Part shown: positions 1-8,322 of the stretch, piece after piece
Layout: each line of letters opens with the position of its first letter
Position numbering within the stretch: the first letter of the stretch is position 1
NCBI GenBank assembly: GCA_050258815.1
Contig: JBLMZM010000070.1
Coordinates: 73,963 to 137,962, forward strand
Source of the DNA: JAAXKN01 sp050258815
GTDB taxonomy: Bacteria; Bacteroidota; Ignavibacteria; Ignavibacteriales; SURF-24
Length of the DNA stretch: 64,000 nucleotides
Direction: 5' to 3'
Translations under genes and position numbers: made by a program
Notes under the pieces: generated by a model
Database searches by the model: none
The model's input: only the letters and a program-made list of their open reading frames with translations
What the model was told of the DNA's origin: nothing

Positions 1-379
1 GCCTGTTGGATTCCTCACCCGTCACATAAAGAACCTTGTCTTTGATTTTTGCCGCCGCCTGCATGACAAGCGTGGACTTACCAATTCCCGGGTCGCCTCC
101 TATAAGTACAATTGAGCCGGGCATGAGGCCGCCGCCCAGGACTCTGTCAAACTCGTTGATATTGGTCTTTACCCTGTCGGCTTCATGTGAACTGATTTCC
201 CCTAATTTCGAGACTGTAAAATTCGACCTTCGCAGAACGGATTTATTCTTATCCTTGTCAGCTTCCACAATTTCTTCGGAAAATGAATTCCAGGAGTCGC
301 ATTCCGGGCATTTACCCAGCCATTTGATGGATTCATATCCGCAGCTGGAGCAGATATACTTGGTTTTTATTTTTGCCAT
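1..379 (-). CDS. radA: RadA/Sms DNA recombination ATPase, N-terminal part (runs off the window)
   Basis: First 126 residues of RadA (Sms), the cytosolic RecA-like ATPase that helps process recombination intermediates. Reading from ATG at 379, a four-cysteine zinc finger comes first (CSSC at 10-13, CPEC at about 27-30). It is followed by the family's LGGGL stretch and a Walker A, GDPGIGKST, at 95-103. The frame is still open at base 1, so Walker B, the KNRFG motif and the Lon-like C-terminal domain lie outside the window. It is on the same strand as the MlaF-like gene, 145 bp downstream of it, and could be cotranscribed. The zinc finger plus this Walker A make the family assignment safe. Confidence 0.95.
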   Translation of the reverse strand, partial: MAKIKTKYICSSCGYESIKWLGKCPECDSWNSFSEEIVEADKDKNKSVLRRSNFTVSKLGEISSHEADRVKTNINEFDRVLGGGLMPGSIVLIGGDPGIGKSTLVMQAAAKIKDKVLYVTGEESNR

Positions 380-524
380 AGGAAACTTTATTGCTTAATT
401 AAAAAATTATACTCTATAGAATCAGGACTTATACTTTACACATCTGCAGAGATATTACGGCAGAAGATGAAAGTTACCTTTCCATCTACGCTTAATAAAC
501 ACGCACTTCGGAGAATAAATTCCT

Positions 525-1268
525 CTAGAAACCGGTTCTTTTAATGAAATTGACTACAATTTCGTCCTCGGAGTTAAGCAATTCTTCCGGGGTGCCCTTG
601 AAGTAAATCTTCCCGTCGTGTATCATTGCAATCGTATCGGCCACGTTCTTGACGCTGACCATATCGTGAGTTACAACGATTGAAGTAACGTTCAGCTTAT
701 CCGACAGTTCCTTAATAAGGTCATCGATTGAGTCGGACATGATCGGGTCCAAACCAGTAGTAGGTTCATCATAGAGTATATAGCTAGGATCGGTTACAAG
801 AGCGCGGGCGAGTCCTACCCTCTTTTTCATGCCTCCGGACAATTCCGAAGGTTTAAGGTGGAGTATATTTGGCAGGCCGACGAGTTCCAGTTTCGACTCG
901 GCAATTTTTTCTGCTTCAGAAGGAGAAATTGAGTGATTATTTTCCACAATAGGAAGAGATACATTTTCGCCCACGGTCATTGAATCGAAAAGAGCTGCAC
1001 CCTGGAACAGGAAGCCGAATTTTCGCCTGACATTATACAATTCTTTTCCGCTCAGCTCCCCGATATCCTGCCCTTCCACCTTAACATAGCCTTTGTCAGG
1101 AGAAAGCAGCCCCACGATGTGTTTGAGCAGGACGCTCTTGCCGCCGCCGCTGCGGCCAATGATACCAATTGTTTCACCTTGCCTGATATCCAGATTAACA
1201 CCCTGGAGTACCTGTTTTCCCCCGAAGTTTTTATACAGATCCCTGATTTCTATCATATTGCACGACAT
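525..1268 (-). CDS. mlaF: MlaF/Mkl-type ABC transporter ATP-binding protein
   Basis: Cytoplasmic ATPase of the MlaFEDB-type lipid transport family, which moves phospholipids between inner and outer membrane. The 247-residue protein shows Walker A GRSGGGKS at 38-45, the signature LSGGMKKR near 143 and Walker B with DEPTTGLDP near 165. The GGMKKR variant of the signature and the THDM switch region are typical of the MlaF/Mkl branch. The partner permease (MlaE) and the MCE-domain protein are not in the window; if present they would lie elsewhere, because the upstream neighbour is an unrelated outer-membrane protein. A second ATG four codons in (1256) is an equally plausible start, and neither has a strong Shine-Dalgarno site. 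Confidence 0.8.
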   Translation of the reverse strand: MSCNMIEIRDLYKNFGGKQVLQGVNLDIRQGETIGIIGRSGGGKSVLLKHIVGLLSPDKGYVKVEGQDIGELSGKELYNVRRKFGFLFQGAALFDSMTVGENVSLPIVENNHSISPSEAEKIAESKLELVGLPNILHLKPSELSGGMKKRVGLARALVTDPSYILYDEPTTGLDPIMSDSIDDLIKELSDKLNVTSIVVTHDMVSVKNVADTIAMIHDGKIYFKGTPEELLNSEDEIVVNFIKRTGF

Positions 1269-1330
1269 GTTAAAAATTTGATATATAAATATACCTGAAT
1301 TTAGGGAAATATGATCCTGTTCTTTAAAAA

Positions 1331-1363
1331 AACAAACCCGGAGCAGCTAAATCCGGGTTTGTT
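1331..1363 (-). terminator. Rho-independent terminator of the outer-membrane protein gene at 1388-2317
   Basis: A perfect 12-bp inverted repeat, AACAAACCCGGA at 1331-1342 and its complement at 1352-1363, has a 9-nt loop. Read on the minus strand the stem is followed directly by a run of T (complement of the A run at 1326-1332), which is the classic intrinsic terminator form. It starts 25 bp after the stop of the gene at 1388. Confidence 0.85.
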
Positions 1364-1387
1364 CAGGGAGAGTGTACGTGTCGAAAA

Positions 1388-2317
1388 TTAAAATGTAAAT
1401 GTCATACCGACTTTCCAGGTGTCGTAAGAGAGTGGTTCGGCACTGTCAAATGGCCAGTTCATTTTTTCTCTTCTGAGCTGATAGATGGCATACGAGAGAC
1501 CATTTTTAAGCAGGAAGTTAATAATGGGTCCCGCCGCAGGTGAAGAGTCCATCACCTCACGGGAGAAGAAATCAACTGCGCCAATTCCTATCCATTCTAC
1601 AGCCATACTTCCTAAATGTTTCCAGAAAAGATGGCGCGGGAAGACAATCGAGCGCTCGTACCCGGCGTTAAAGGTAAGCAGCGGAACGATCTGCAGTTTA
1701 ATTCCACCTTCGCTCATCGTACCAAACCTGAAAGTCTTGTCGTACAGGCTCAACGTATTCATTTCATCGGGAGTATATAGCAGGGGCCCGGTTGTGGCAG
1801 CACCCGGAAGGTTCCATTCCACTCTTGACCAGCCGAAGGAATTTGATGTATAGGGAATAATTGCGGAATTGCCGAATTTGTAGCCATAGCCTTCCTGGCT
1901 CCCGAAACCGAATCGCCAGAGATTAGACGAAATATCATTGACGGCACCGGTCTTGGATATCAGATCGGTGGTACTATTACTGATATATGCAAAATTGTTC
2001 CTGTATTTTACAATATAACCCTCATATTCTGAAAGTCTACTGTAGCTGAGCTTTAGTTCTGCGGCACCGACGTTAGAAAAACCTCTTGTAAATGATTTGA
2101 TCCCCAGTTTGGAATTCCCGTAAGTTGCTTCAATTGTAGGTTTACCATGCATGTGAAAATCCATAAAGTCGAAATTAGGGGTGTCGCTGCATTCATAGTC
2201 ATCTTCATTGTCCCAGTTGTCCCAGGTATCAGTTGAGTCACTCTCCTGGGCAAAAAGCGCAACAGGCAGGACAAAGACAAATAAAAAGGAAAAAAGTAAA
2301 AGTAAGCGTTTCAACAT
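1388..2317 (-). CDS. Secreted/outer-membrane protein of unknown function
   Basis: 309 residues with a clear signal peptide (hydrophobic stretch at about 5-22, likely cut after ALFAQ). An acidic linker follows, and then a body rich in alternating hydrophobic and polar segments. The C-terminus is WKVGMTFTF, ending in the phenylalanine typical of proteins inserted by the Bam machinery. I infer an outer-membrane beta-barrel or barrel-associated protein but do not recognise the family. The start at 2317 is supported by GGAGA a few bases upstream. The gene stands alone, has its own terminator at 1331-1363, and has a 348-bp upstream region. Confidence 0.65.
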   Translation of the reverse strand: MLKRLLLLFSFLFVFVLPVALFAQESDSTDTWDNWDNEDDYECSDTPNFDFMDFHMHGKPTIEATYGNSKLGIKSFTRGFSNVGAAELKLSYSRLSEYEGYIVKYRNNFAYISNSTTDLISKTGAVNDISSNLWRFGFGSQEGYGYKFGNSAIIPYTSNSFGWSRVEWNLPGAATTGPLLYTPDEMNTLSLYDKTFRFGTMSEGGIKLQIVPLLTFNAGYERSIVFPRHLFWKHLGSMAVEWIGIGAVDFFSREVMDSSPAAGPIINFLLKNGLSYAIYQLRREKMNWPFDSAEPLSYDTWKVGMTFTF

Positions 2318-2665
2318 ATTCTCTCCTGTAAATTTTAACTATAAAAGTTCAAACCGTATGCCAGAATATATCCGGTTGGTCCGTTTTTTTTTATTCAATT
2401 CTTTAGACGTATTTATAGCTGAAATAGTTACAAAAATGTGTGAAAAAACAGCTGGAAGAGCAGAAACAGAGCCATGAATAGTGAAGCAATAGACAGTGGG
2501 AGAGAAAATGTGGGACAAAGATGTCCAGTTATTCAGATGCCAGTGTATTTAATAGAGGACATAATACTGGTTAAACCCAGTGGGAAAATCCGGCATTACC
2601 GGCCAGGCAACGGGATGGGCCTGTACAGAGGGAATCTGCCAGGCTTTCTCCGGAAATTAAAATTC
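2318..2665. other. Gene-free stretch between the outer-membrane protein and the response regulator
   Basis: 348 bp that should hold the minus-strand promoter for the gene at 1388-2317 and the 3' end region of the response regulator. It contains a run of nine T at about 2386-2394 and no convincing open frame, RNA gene or repeat. Plus-strand open frames crossing it extend antisense through the real genes and have no coding character. Confidence 0.5.
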
Positions 2666-3067
2666 TTAGTTCAGATGGATTCCAGATTTTTCTTCAAGGG
2701 TTTTTACGAGAGTATCCATCAGGACGTCATTCTGCACGGGCTTGGTCAAGAATACATCCACGCCGGCATTATATGCATTATCCTTATCCTTCTGGAAAGC
2801 GTGTGCCGAGAGGCCAACGACGGGCAGGTTGCTGTATTTGGGTATCTGCCTGATTTCCCTTGTGAGCTGAAGTCCGTCCTTCTTGCCGCGCAGAGAAATA
2901 TCCATCAGTATAATGTCGAAAGTACCATTGTTTAATTTTTCATAGAATGTTTCTTCTGAATCGCAAATCTGAACTTCAAACTTCCTCTTGAGAAAGATCT
3001 GAAGGAACTTCTGATTTTCAAAATCATCCTCAACAACCAATAATCTGGGTTTTGAATTTTCATTCAT
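2666..3067 (-). CDS. Single-domain response regulator (CheY-like receiver)
   Basis: A stand-alone receiver domain with no output domain. Numbering from a TTG three bases upstream, the acidic pair is D15-D16, the phospho-acceptor is D57 in ILMD, the conserved Ser is S88 and the switch lysine is K110 in LTKP, so it should be phosphorylatable. Such proteins relay phosphate in phosphorelays or act by protein contact. The ATG at 3067 is preferred here; the TTG at 3070 has slightly better spacing from an AGGAA element, so the start is uncertain by one codon. No histidine kinase is adjacent; the nearest in the window is at 28725-30050. Confidence 0.85.
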   Translation of the reverse strand: MNENSKPRLLVVEDDFENQKFLQIFLKRKFEVQICDSEETFYEKLNNGTFDIILMDISLRGKKDGLQLTREIRQIPKYSNLPVVGLSAHAFQKDKDNAYNAGVDVFLTKPVQNDVLMDTLVKTLEEKSGIHLN

Positions 3068-3070
3068 CAA

Positions 3071-3392
3071 TGAATTTTTCCTAACTTATATAAATAAAAT
3101 CGATTTCCTGGCGGCAAAAACCACATACCGGAATTAATAACGCAATATGTATGCTTTTTTTCAAAGGAATCCCAATATTATTATCGAAACAAAAACAAAT
3201 AATATAAACCGGAACACTAAAATTTCATACGTTAATTTAACTTTTATGTAAAAACATATCAACAAATATTTAATTCTTTAAATATCCCGTGCCTTTTACC
3301 CTGCCCGGATGATCTCCGGTGTAGTAAGTTATAGAAAAATTGGGATAAAAGATATAATTTAGCTGTATTGTTTAATAATTCCTTTTAGCAAT
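3071..3392. other. AT-rich divergent intergenic region with an 8+8 inverted repeat
   Basis: 322 bp between the divergent response regulator and ybaK genes, so it must carry both promoters. It is strongly AT-rich. A palindrome ATATTTAA-ttct-TTAAATAT at 3266-3285 is the only ordered element I see. In DNA this AT-rich such a repeat may be chance, so an operator role is only a suggestion. Confidence 0.35.
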
Positions 3393-3860
3393 ATGTCAAA
3401 AACAAATGCGGTAAGAATTCTTGAAGCCCGTGGAGTCAGGCATTCAACCATCAGCTATGAAGTTCACGAAGATGAACTGGACGCTCTCAGTGTTGCAGAC
3501 AAGATTGGAGCCGGGCATGAGGAGGTTTTCAAGACACTTGTGGCGCGGGGGGATAAAACCGGCATAAATGTCTTCTGCATTCCTGCCAGCGCCGAGCTGG
3601 ACCTGAAGAAGGCAGCTCTGGTAAGTGAAAATAAAAAAGTAGAAATGATCAAGGTGAAAGAACTGCTGCCTTTAACAGGATATATCAGGGGAGGCTGCTC
3701 ACCCTTAGGGATGAAGAAAAGCTATCCTACATATATAGATGAGACCGCACAACTCTTTGACGAAATCTATGTGAGTGCGGGAGTAAGGGGAATGCAGCTT
3801 AAAATTTCACCGCGGGATCTGGCTGAAACTACCGGCGGTGCCTTTGCAGACATTACCTGA
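3393..3860 (+). CDS. ybaK: YbaK/EbsC-family Cys-tRNA(Pro)/Cys-tRNA(Cys) deacylase
   Basis: 155-residue member of the YbaK/ProX trans-editing family, which hydrolyses cysteine wrongly attached to tRNA-Pro. The length matches free-standing YbaK (about 155-160). The conserved lysine sits at K47 in EEVFKTLV, and the later GGCSPLGMKK motif is the family hallmark. It is a monocistronic plus-strand gene; the next gene is convergent, with a hairpin between them at 3886-3928. The assignment to YbaK rather than to the ProRS-fused INS domain rests on the size and the absence of a synthetase. Confidence 0.9.
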   Translation: MSKTNAVRILEARGVRHSTISYEVHEDELDALSVADKIGAGHEEVFKTLVARGDKTGINVFCIPASAELDLKKAALVSENKKVEMIKVKELLPLTGYIRGGCSPLGMKKSYPTYIDETAQLFDEIYVSAGVRGMQLKISPRDLAETTGGAFADIT

Positions 3861-3885
3861 CAGATTAAACATGGGGATATTCTGT

Positions 3886-3928
3886 ACACCCCCTGCCCTG
3901 GTCCTGCAGCCCCAAAAGCAGGGAGTGT
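3886..3928. terminator. Convergent hairpin between ybaK and the cytochrome c gene
   Basis: ACACCCCCTGC at 3886-3896 pairs with GCAGGGAGTGT at 3918-3928 (10 of 11 pairs, 21-nt loop). It lies in the 81-bp gap between two convergent stop codons, where a shared terminator is expected. There is no clear T tract on either side, so it is a probable rather than a proven terminator. Confidence 0.5.
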
Positions 3929-3941
3929 GCAAAGTTGTAAG

Positions 3942-4934
3942 TTATTTTTCTGCTTCTACGGTTTCAGGCGGAGTAAATCTATTAACAATGTTTCTTACAG
4001 GTTTGAGGCTGCGCAGGTATTCGTATATGCTGCCCAGGTCTTCTTCCGTCATTCCGGCAAAGAACTGCCATGGCATTATGGTATTAAATTCATTCCTGTT
4101 TACCTTGGCAAACACAGTATCGTTATCGTAGGCCTTAAAACGCTTTATAAAATCCTCTTTTGTCCAGCTGCCTATTCCGGTTTCCTTATCTGGTGTTATA
4201 TTCGCCGAGCGCAGGATGCCGAAGGGTAGTTTAATAACAGTTCCGCCGGCAAGATGCATCCCCTGAACCGGCTCACCTTTTACACTCTGAGTATGACAAT
4301 CGGCACACCCGGCTATTGTTACGAGGTATTTGCCATAGGCAACTTTATCGGACCTGTCGGGGACTTTCTTACTCGAATAGGGTTGGGGCAGAGTTTTAAC
4401 TATAAAATTCATGGGAAAATCCAGCTTGCTGTCGGGCACCTTGTTTTCGATGGGTTTCAACGTTCTGATGTAAGCAATTATAGAATAAATATCCTCCTCC
4501 CCCATCTGGCTGAAGCCCGGATAGTTCATTATAGGGAAGAGCACCCTTCCATCCTTTGTAACGCCCGAGGTAATGACCCTGAACAATTCACCATCTGACC
4601 AGCTGCCCAGATTATAAGGAGTAATATTCTTTGTGTAGAGTGTTCCTGGTAATCCAAGTTCTTTCCCGAAGTTCTCTCCACCCTTGCCTTCAGTACCATG
4701 AATAAGCGGGCCTGAAAAGCGGGTCCAATCGCGGGATGAATGGCAATCCATGCAGACTGTTACGTGATTTGCCAGGTACTTCCCGCGTTCAATTCTTTCA
4801 GGAGTGGCCTTAACTGTAAGGTTTGCGGCCGGACCCACCTTGGGGAATGTGGAATTGAAATAAATAAAACCAGCCAGGATGAGTATTACAACAATTAAAA
4901 ATACAACACCCATAATCTTTATAGTTTTTTTCAT
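3942..4934 (-). CDS. Membrane-anchored diheme cytochrome c
   Basis: 330-residue electron carrier. An N-terminal hydrophobic segment (about 7-27) after a Lys-rich start acts as a signal anchor, placing two class I cytochrome c domains in the periplasm. Heme sites are CMDCH at 61-65 and CADCH at 210-214. Methionine-rich stretches that could supply the sixth ligands follow each one (PIMNYPGFSQM near 134-144 and IMPWQFFAGM in the second half). Both domains end in the YIRTLKP / YLRSLKP pattern of this family. Similar proteins serve as electron-transfer subunits of periplasmic dehydrogenases, but no dehydrogenase gene is adjacent, so its partner is unknown. The start has AAAGGA upstream. Confidence 0.88.
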   Translation of the reverse strand: MKKTIKIMGVVFLIVVILILAGFIYFNSTFPKVGPAANLTVKATPERIERGKYLANHVTVCMDCHSSRDWTRFSGPLIHGTEGKGGENFGKELGLPGTLYTKNITPYNLGSWSDGELFRVITSGVTKDGRVLFPIMNYPGFSQMGEEDIYSIIAYIRTLKPIENKVPDSKLDFPMNFIVKTLPQPYSSKKVPDRSDKVAYGKYLVTIAGCADCHTQSVKGEPVQGMHLAGGTVIKLPFGILRSANITPDKETGIGSWTKEDFIKRFKAYDNDTVFAKVNRNEFNTIMPWQFFAGMTEEDLGSIYEYLRSLKPVRNIVNRFTPPETVEAEK

Positions 4935-5104
4935 AAGGAATCCTTTCTTGCTTTTTAGTATTATTTATGTGAACTGAGCAAAGCAATAGGCCAGGAAGCA
5001 ATTCCTGAAAAAAAATCTGATGCCGGTATCTATTGTTTCAACAGCATCAGAATTCAAACGAAGTTCTTGGTAATCATCTATTTGTACAAATTATTATCCT
5101 TTCA

Positions 5105-5401
5105 TTATTCTACTACTTTTAAGATTTCACGATAGCCCGAGTCAGCCAGGGGAATAAATCTCTGGTACCACTGCTGATATTTTTCATTCGAGAAGAGGTG
5201 AGGCAGGGAATCTTCAAATTCAGCAATGTTCTTAAATGAGGTTTCAAGTATCAGAGTGTAATAGGTGCCCGTATAATCGGTCATAATGCGGTCGGGAAGA
5301 TGCCCGGCGCTCTTTAGGATGTCCCTGCCCTCTTTCCATAGAGAAATTGCCTCTTTAGCCTTGCCGAATTTCAGTTTGAATACGTCGCGTACAACTATCA
5401 T
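5105..5401 (-). CDS. Small NIPSNAP/ABM-like (dimeric alpha-beta barrel) protein
   Basis: 98 residues starting MIVVRDVFKLKFGKAKEA. The short beta-strand, long helix and later aromatic-rich strand (GTYYTLILET) resemble NIPSNAP-like or antibiotic-biosynthesis-monooxygenase-like proteins, which form ferredoxin-like dimers. An open frame extends upstream to 5482, but a near-perfect GGAGG lies 7 nt before the ATG at 5401, and the upstream extension would read through the strong inverted repeat at 5471-5520. I therefore take 5401 as the start. It follows the SnoaL-like gene on the same strand. The enzyme activity, if any, cannot be told from sequence. Confidence 0.7.
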   Translation of the reverse strand: MIVVRDVFKLKFGKAKEAISLWKEGRDILKSAGHLPDRIMTDYTGTYYTLILETSFKNIAEFEDSLPHLFSNEKYQQWYQRFIPLADSGYREILKVVE

Positions 5402-5470
5402 ATTATATCCTCCTTCATAAATCATATATAATAAATTACCGGGAAGCTGAATACTTCCGCTATTTATCAC

Positions 5471-5520
5471 TGTGAGCTGCACACATGGGGGCTGCCCCCG
5501 TAAAACATGTACAGCTCACA
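5471..5520. repeat. Strong nested hairpin between two small minus-strand genes
   Basis: TGTGAGCTG at 5471-5479 pairs with CAGCTCACA at 5512-5520. A second stem-loop, GGGGG-CTG-CCCCC, sits inside near 5487-5499. The structure lies 28 bp past the stop of the SnoaL-like gene and 70 bp before the ATG of the next gene, so it may end or attenuate the first transcript or act as an RNA stabiliser. No T tract follows on the minus strand. Confidence 0.55.
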
Positions 5521-5547
5521 CTTTACTGAGTTATAGGAATATTGATT

Positions 5548-5988
5548 TTAATGATGTCTTAATTCAGGCATGTAGCCTATCTGTCTGAGGACACTTGCCA
5601 GATCAAAGTATGATTTTATCTGGGTTACCTTACCATTTTTGATGGTAACTACGTCGCAGAGTTGAAATTTGACCGGTTTATTGGTGCCCGATAGGTCCCC
5701 TTCCGGGGTCTTAAAGGTTCCTTTATGCGTTCCGGTACCGGTAAATTCGGTTACGACAGCATCTTCACAGCTGATCTGATTTTTGATATCCACCTTAGCA
5801 TCGGGGAAAGCCGTTTCCCAGCCATGCAAAAACTGAAGGAAGCCGTCCGTACCGTGCATTACCATGTTGGCCGGAACGTTGGTGATTTCAATGTTCTTAT
5901 CTATATATTTTAATGCACTGTCAAAATCCCTGCGGTTAAAGGCATCATAAATAGTGCGTGCTATTTTGGCGTTTTCCTGGTTAGCCAT
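5548..5988 (-). CDS. SnoaL-like / ester cyclase-type NTF2-fold protein
   Basis: 146-residue cytosolic protein of the NTF2-like superfamily, SnoaL branch. Features seen are the N-terminal helix ARTIYDAFNRRD, the GTDGFLQFLHGWETAFPD stretch, and the TGTHKGTF...GTNKPVKFQLCDVV...KSYFD pattern near the C-terminus that is typical of SnoaL-like ester-cyclase proteins. The family includes polyketide cyclases, but most bacterial members have no known substrate. GGGAGG 6 nt before the ATG fixes the start. Two palindromes upstream (6025-6040 and 6052-6068) suggest a dedicated regulator. Its co-oriented neighbour is another small alpha+beta protein. Confidence 0.75.
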   Translation of the reverse strand: MANQENAKIARTIYDAFNRRDFDSALKYIDKNIEITNVPANMVMHGTDGFLQFLHGWETAFPDAKVDIKNQISCEDAVVTEFTGTGTHKGTFKTPEGDLSGTNKPVKFQLCDVVTIKNGKVTQIKSYFDLASVLRQIGYMPELRHH

Positions 5989-6024
5989 GTTTCCTCCCTT
6001 TAAATATTAATTATTAAAAAACTA

Positions 6025-6068
6025 CATGGATGTTTCCATGCAATTAAATATTGGGTTAATTGTACCCA
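6025..6068. promoter_or_regulatory. Operator-like palindromes upstream of the SnoaL-like gene
   Basis: CATGGA-TGTT-TCCATG at 6025-6040 is a perfect 6+6 inverted repeat 37 bp upstream of the ATG at 5988. TGGGT-N7-ACCCA at 6052-6068 is a second. Dyads of this size and position are typical binding sites for small dimeric repressors. No regulator gene is adjacent to name the protein. Confidence 0.4.
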
Positions 6069-6266
6069 TGCTATATAAGAGCTGTAACTGAGCATCTAAT
6101 AAATATTTAATAAGACAAAAGGTCGGATAATCGCACAGACAGAATAAATGTATCAGACGGGAAGCAAAGAAGCAAATGGAAAAATTTCCCCCTTCCTGTT
6201 TCCATTATTGCGTGGGAGTAAAATCCAATTATTGAGGAGCTATTATCAGGAATGCCTCAGGTCAGA

Positions 6267-7946
6267 TTACAATGGGGGTTTTTTTCTTCTCCACTCATCA
6301 TTCAGGAAAATATTAATTACAAGTGCGAACCCGAAGGCTGCAGCTAGAAGAAACATGATCATTGCAAGGCCGGGATAGCCTAGTATATTAAATGTACTGC
6401 TGACGTGCATCATGAGGGCTGCACCTATTATGAGTGCACCCAGGACTATACCCATTGCGATCCGGTTGGCGATCTTTTGCAGGTTTTCCATGAGCCGCAA
6501 GTCGTCAATGGCATCAATCTTAAGGCGGAAGTTGTTGTTGGCAAGGTTATCAAAGAGTGAATTTAGGCGTGATGGCAGTTTCTGCACGAGTTCATTTACT
6601 TCAAGAAGTGAAGAGAAAATATTTCCGGTTGAAATTTTCTGGAAAAAGTGTTGTCTTAGGATCGTTTCTGCATGCCTGCGGATAACCTCATTGGGGTTGA
6701 ATTCGGGATCAAGTGTTTGTCCTATCTGATCAAGATTCAGCAGTGTCTTGCCCAGCATGGTTAGTTCCGAGGGGGTTCTGACGCCATTGCGTGCAGCGAT
6801 CCTTGTAAGTTCCACTACTACCCGGCCAACCTTTATCTGTTCCAGGGTTGCATCGTGGGACTGAGCTACAAATTCAGTGATCTCCTGAGTAAATTTCTGC
6901 TCATTGAAGTCCTCAAGCTGCGTGCTGAGTTCCTTGCTTACCTGCGCGGCATCTCTTCCGCGCCCATTGCTTATAAAAAGTAGAAGTTTAAGCAGGCTTT
7001 CGCGGACCTCGGGATCAATACGGGCGACCATACCCAAATCCAGGAGGGCTATTTTATGATTATCCGTTATAAACACATTACCCGGGTGCGGATCGGCATG
7101 GAAGAAGCCATCGATAAGAACCTGATCCAGATAGGCTTTAAAGAGTTCTTCGGCAAGTTTCTTACCATCCAGATCGAGGGTTGCCAAAGGGCTGAGTGAG
7201 GTTACCTTTTTGCCGCGCACATAATCCATGGTCAGAACCTTTGAGCTCGAATAGTCGCTGATGGGCTGTGGAACTATAATATCTTCGTATCTGGTCAGAT
7301 TATTTCCAAGCCTGATCAGATTTTGTGCCTCCTGTTTATAGTCGAGTTCCTGGAGGAGTGCCTTCTTAAACTCATGCAGTATATTAAGGAATGAATAACG
7401 CCTTCCTGTATCAGTATGTTTGTCGAGTGTCCCTGCAATATCTTCCAAAGCCCCCAGGTCCTGGAGTATTGTTTCCCGGATTCCGGGACGCTGCACTTTA
7501 ACAGCTACAGCCCTGCCATCACGCAATACTGCCTTGTGCACCTGTCCCAGTGAAGCCGCCGCCATAGGTACCGGGTCGAATTCCAGGAAACCCTTTGATA
7601 TGCGTACGCTAAGCTCATTCTGGACGATTTCCTCGATCTCCTCATATGAAAAAGGCTTTACGTTATCCTGAAGGCGTGCAAGGGCATCCAGATACGGCTG
7701 TGGAAGAAAATCAGGGCGTGTTGACAGCAGTTGTCCCAGCTTAATAAATGTTGGTCCAAGCTCTTCCAGATCGTGTGCGAGCTGTTCGGGGTCGCCTTCA
7801 GCAGTATCACCCGAAACGATTTCTTCCTCCAGAATGGAATCATCCGCATTTGCGGACTGCATAATGTTTTTTCTCCCGTATTTTATCAACAGGGTAGCTA
7901 TGTCTTTATATCTTTTTAGTTTTTCAGGCTGAAGGGAAATCGCCAT
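6267..7946 (-). CDS. ubiB: UbiB/AarF/ABC1-family atypical protein kinase
   Basis: 559 residues, the usual length for bacterial UbiB. It carries the family hallmarks: KLGQ at 69-72 (the KxGQ motif of the N-terminal extension), the alanine-rich nucleotide loop AAASLGQVHKA, the lysine-containing VKVQRPG, the catalytic HADPHPGN and a DLG metal-binding motif. Two hydrophobic helices at the very C-terminus (after about 505) anchor it in the membrane. UbiB proteins support quinone biosynthesis, probably by ATP-driven handling of lipid intermediates. No other quinone-biosynthesis gene is next to it. TTAGGAG upstream of the ATG supports the start. It is divergent from treZ across a 376-bp region. Confidence 0.9.
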   Translation of the reverse strand: MAISLQPEKLKRYKDIATLLIKYGRKNIMQSANADDSILEEEIVSGDTAEGDPEQLAHDLEELGPTFIKLGQLLSTRPDFLPQPYLDALARLQDNVKPFSYEEIEEIVQNELSVRISKGFLEFDPVPMAAASLGQVHKAVLRDGRAVAVKVQRPGIRETILQDLGALEDIAGTLDKHTDTGRRYSFLNILHEFKKALLQELDYKQEAQNLIRLGNNLTRYEDIIVPQPISDYSSSKVLTMDYVRGKKVTSLSPLATLDLDGKKLAEELFKAYLDQVLIDGFFHADPHPGNVFITDNHKIALLDLGMVARIDPEVRESLLKLLLFISNGRGRDAAQVSKELSTQLEDFNEQKFTQEITEFVAQSHDATLEQIKVGRVVVELTRIAARNGVRTPSELTMLGKTLLNLDQIGQTLDPEFNPNEVIRRHAETILRQHFFQKISTGNIFSSLLEVNELVQKLPSRLNSLFDNLANNNFRLKIDAIDDLRLMENLQKIANRIAMGIVLGALIIGAALMMHVSSTFNILGYPGLAMIMFLLAAAFGFALVINIFLNDEWRRKKPPL

Positions 7947-8322
7947 TTTGTGTCTCCTAATGCTTTAATTATAATAAACCCAAGTTAAGAGATAAAAACA
8001 AGGTGAAAACAGGAGGTAGTTATGTGAATTTTATCGTGCCGTACTGCTGTGTCAATAAGAAGTTAAAACCCCGCCATTTAAGCAGCAAGTAAGTACAAAG
8101 TAAAGGTGTTGATTTAAACTTGCAAAAAGAATAATATATTATTCCAGGGCCCTTATCAGGCACAGGCCGCCAATATAATCAAGCATCTAACAACAAAGGA
8201 AAAACACTCTGCCTGTATTAGTCATGCTTTCCAGGCATTGCATCTCGATAAAAAGAGACTGGCTCAGCTTAGGCAAAATAAAGGAAGAAGGTTTTTGATA
8301 AATATCAGTCAGGAGCAGAAAA
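7947..8322. other. Divergent intergenic region between ubiB and treZ with a 16-bp palindrome
   Basis: 376 bp holding the promoters of two divergent genes. GAATAATATATTATTC at 8129-8144 is a perfect 16-bp palindrome about 180 bp before the treZ start, a reasonable operator candidate although AT-rich. No convincing open frame or RNA gene is visible. Confidence 0.4.

Noticed and set aside
2474..2935. Plus-strand 153-codon open frame
   Set aside because: It is antisense to the response regulator and has no family resemblance or ribosome site; the minus-strand receiver motifs are unmistakable.
5402..5482. Longer N-terminus for the NIPSNAP-like protein
   Set aside because: A near-perfect GGAGG lies 7 nt before ATG 5401, and the extension would run into the hairpin at 5471-5520.
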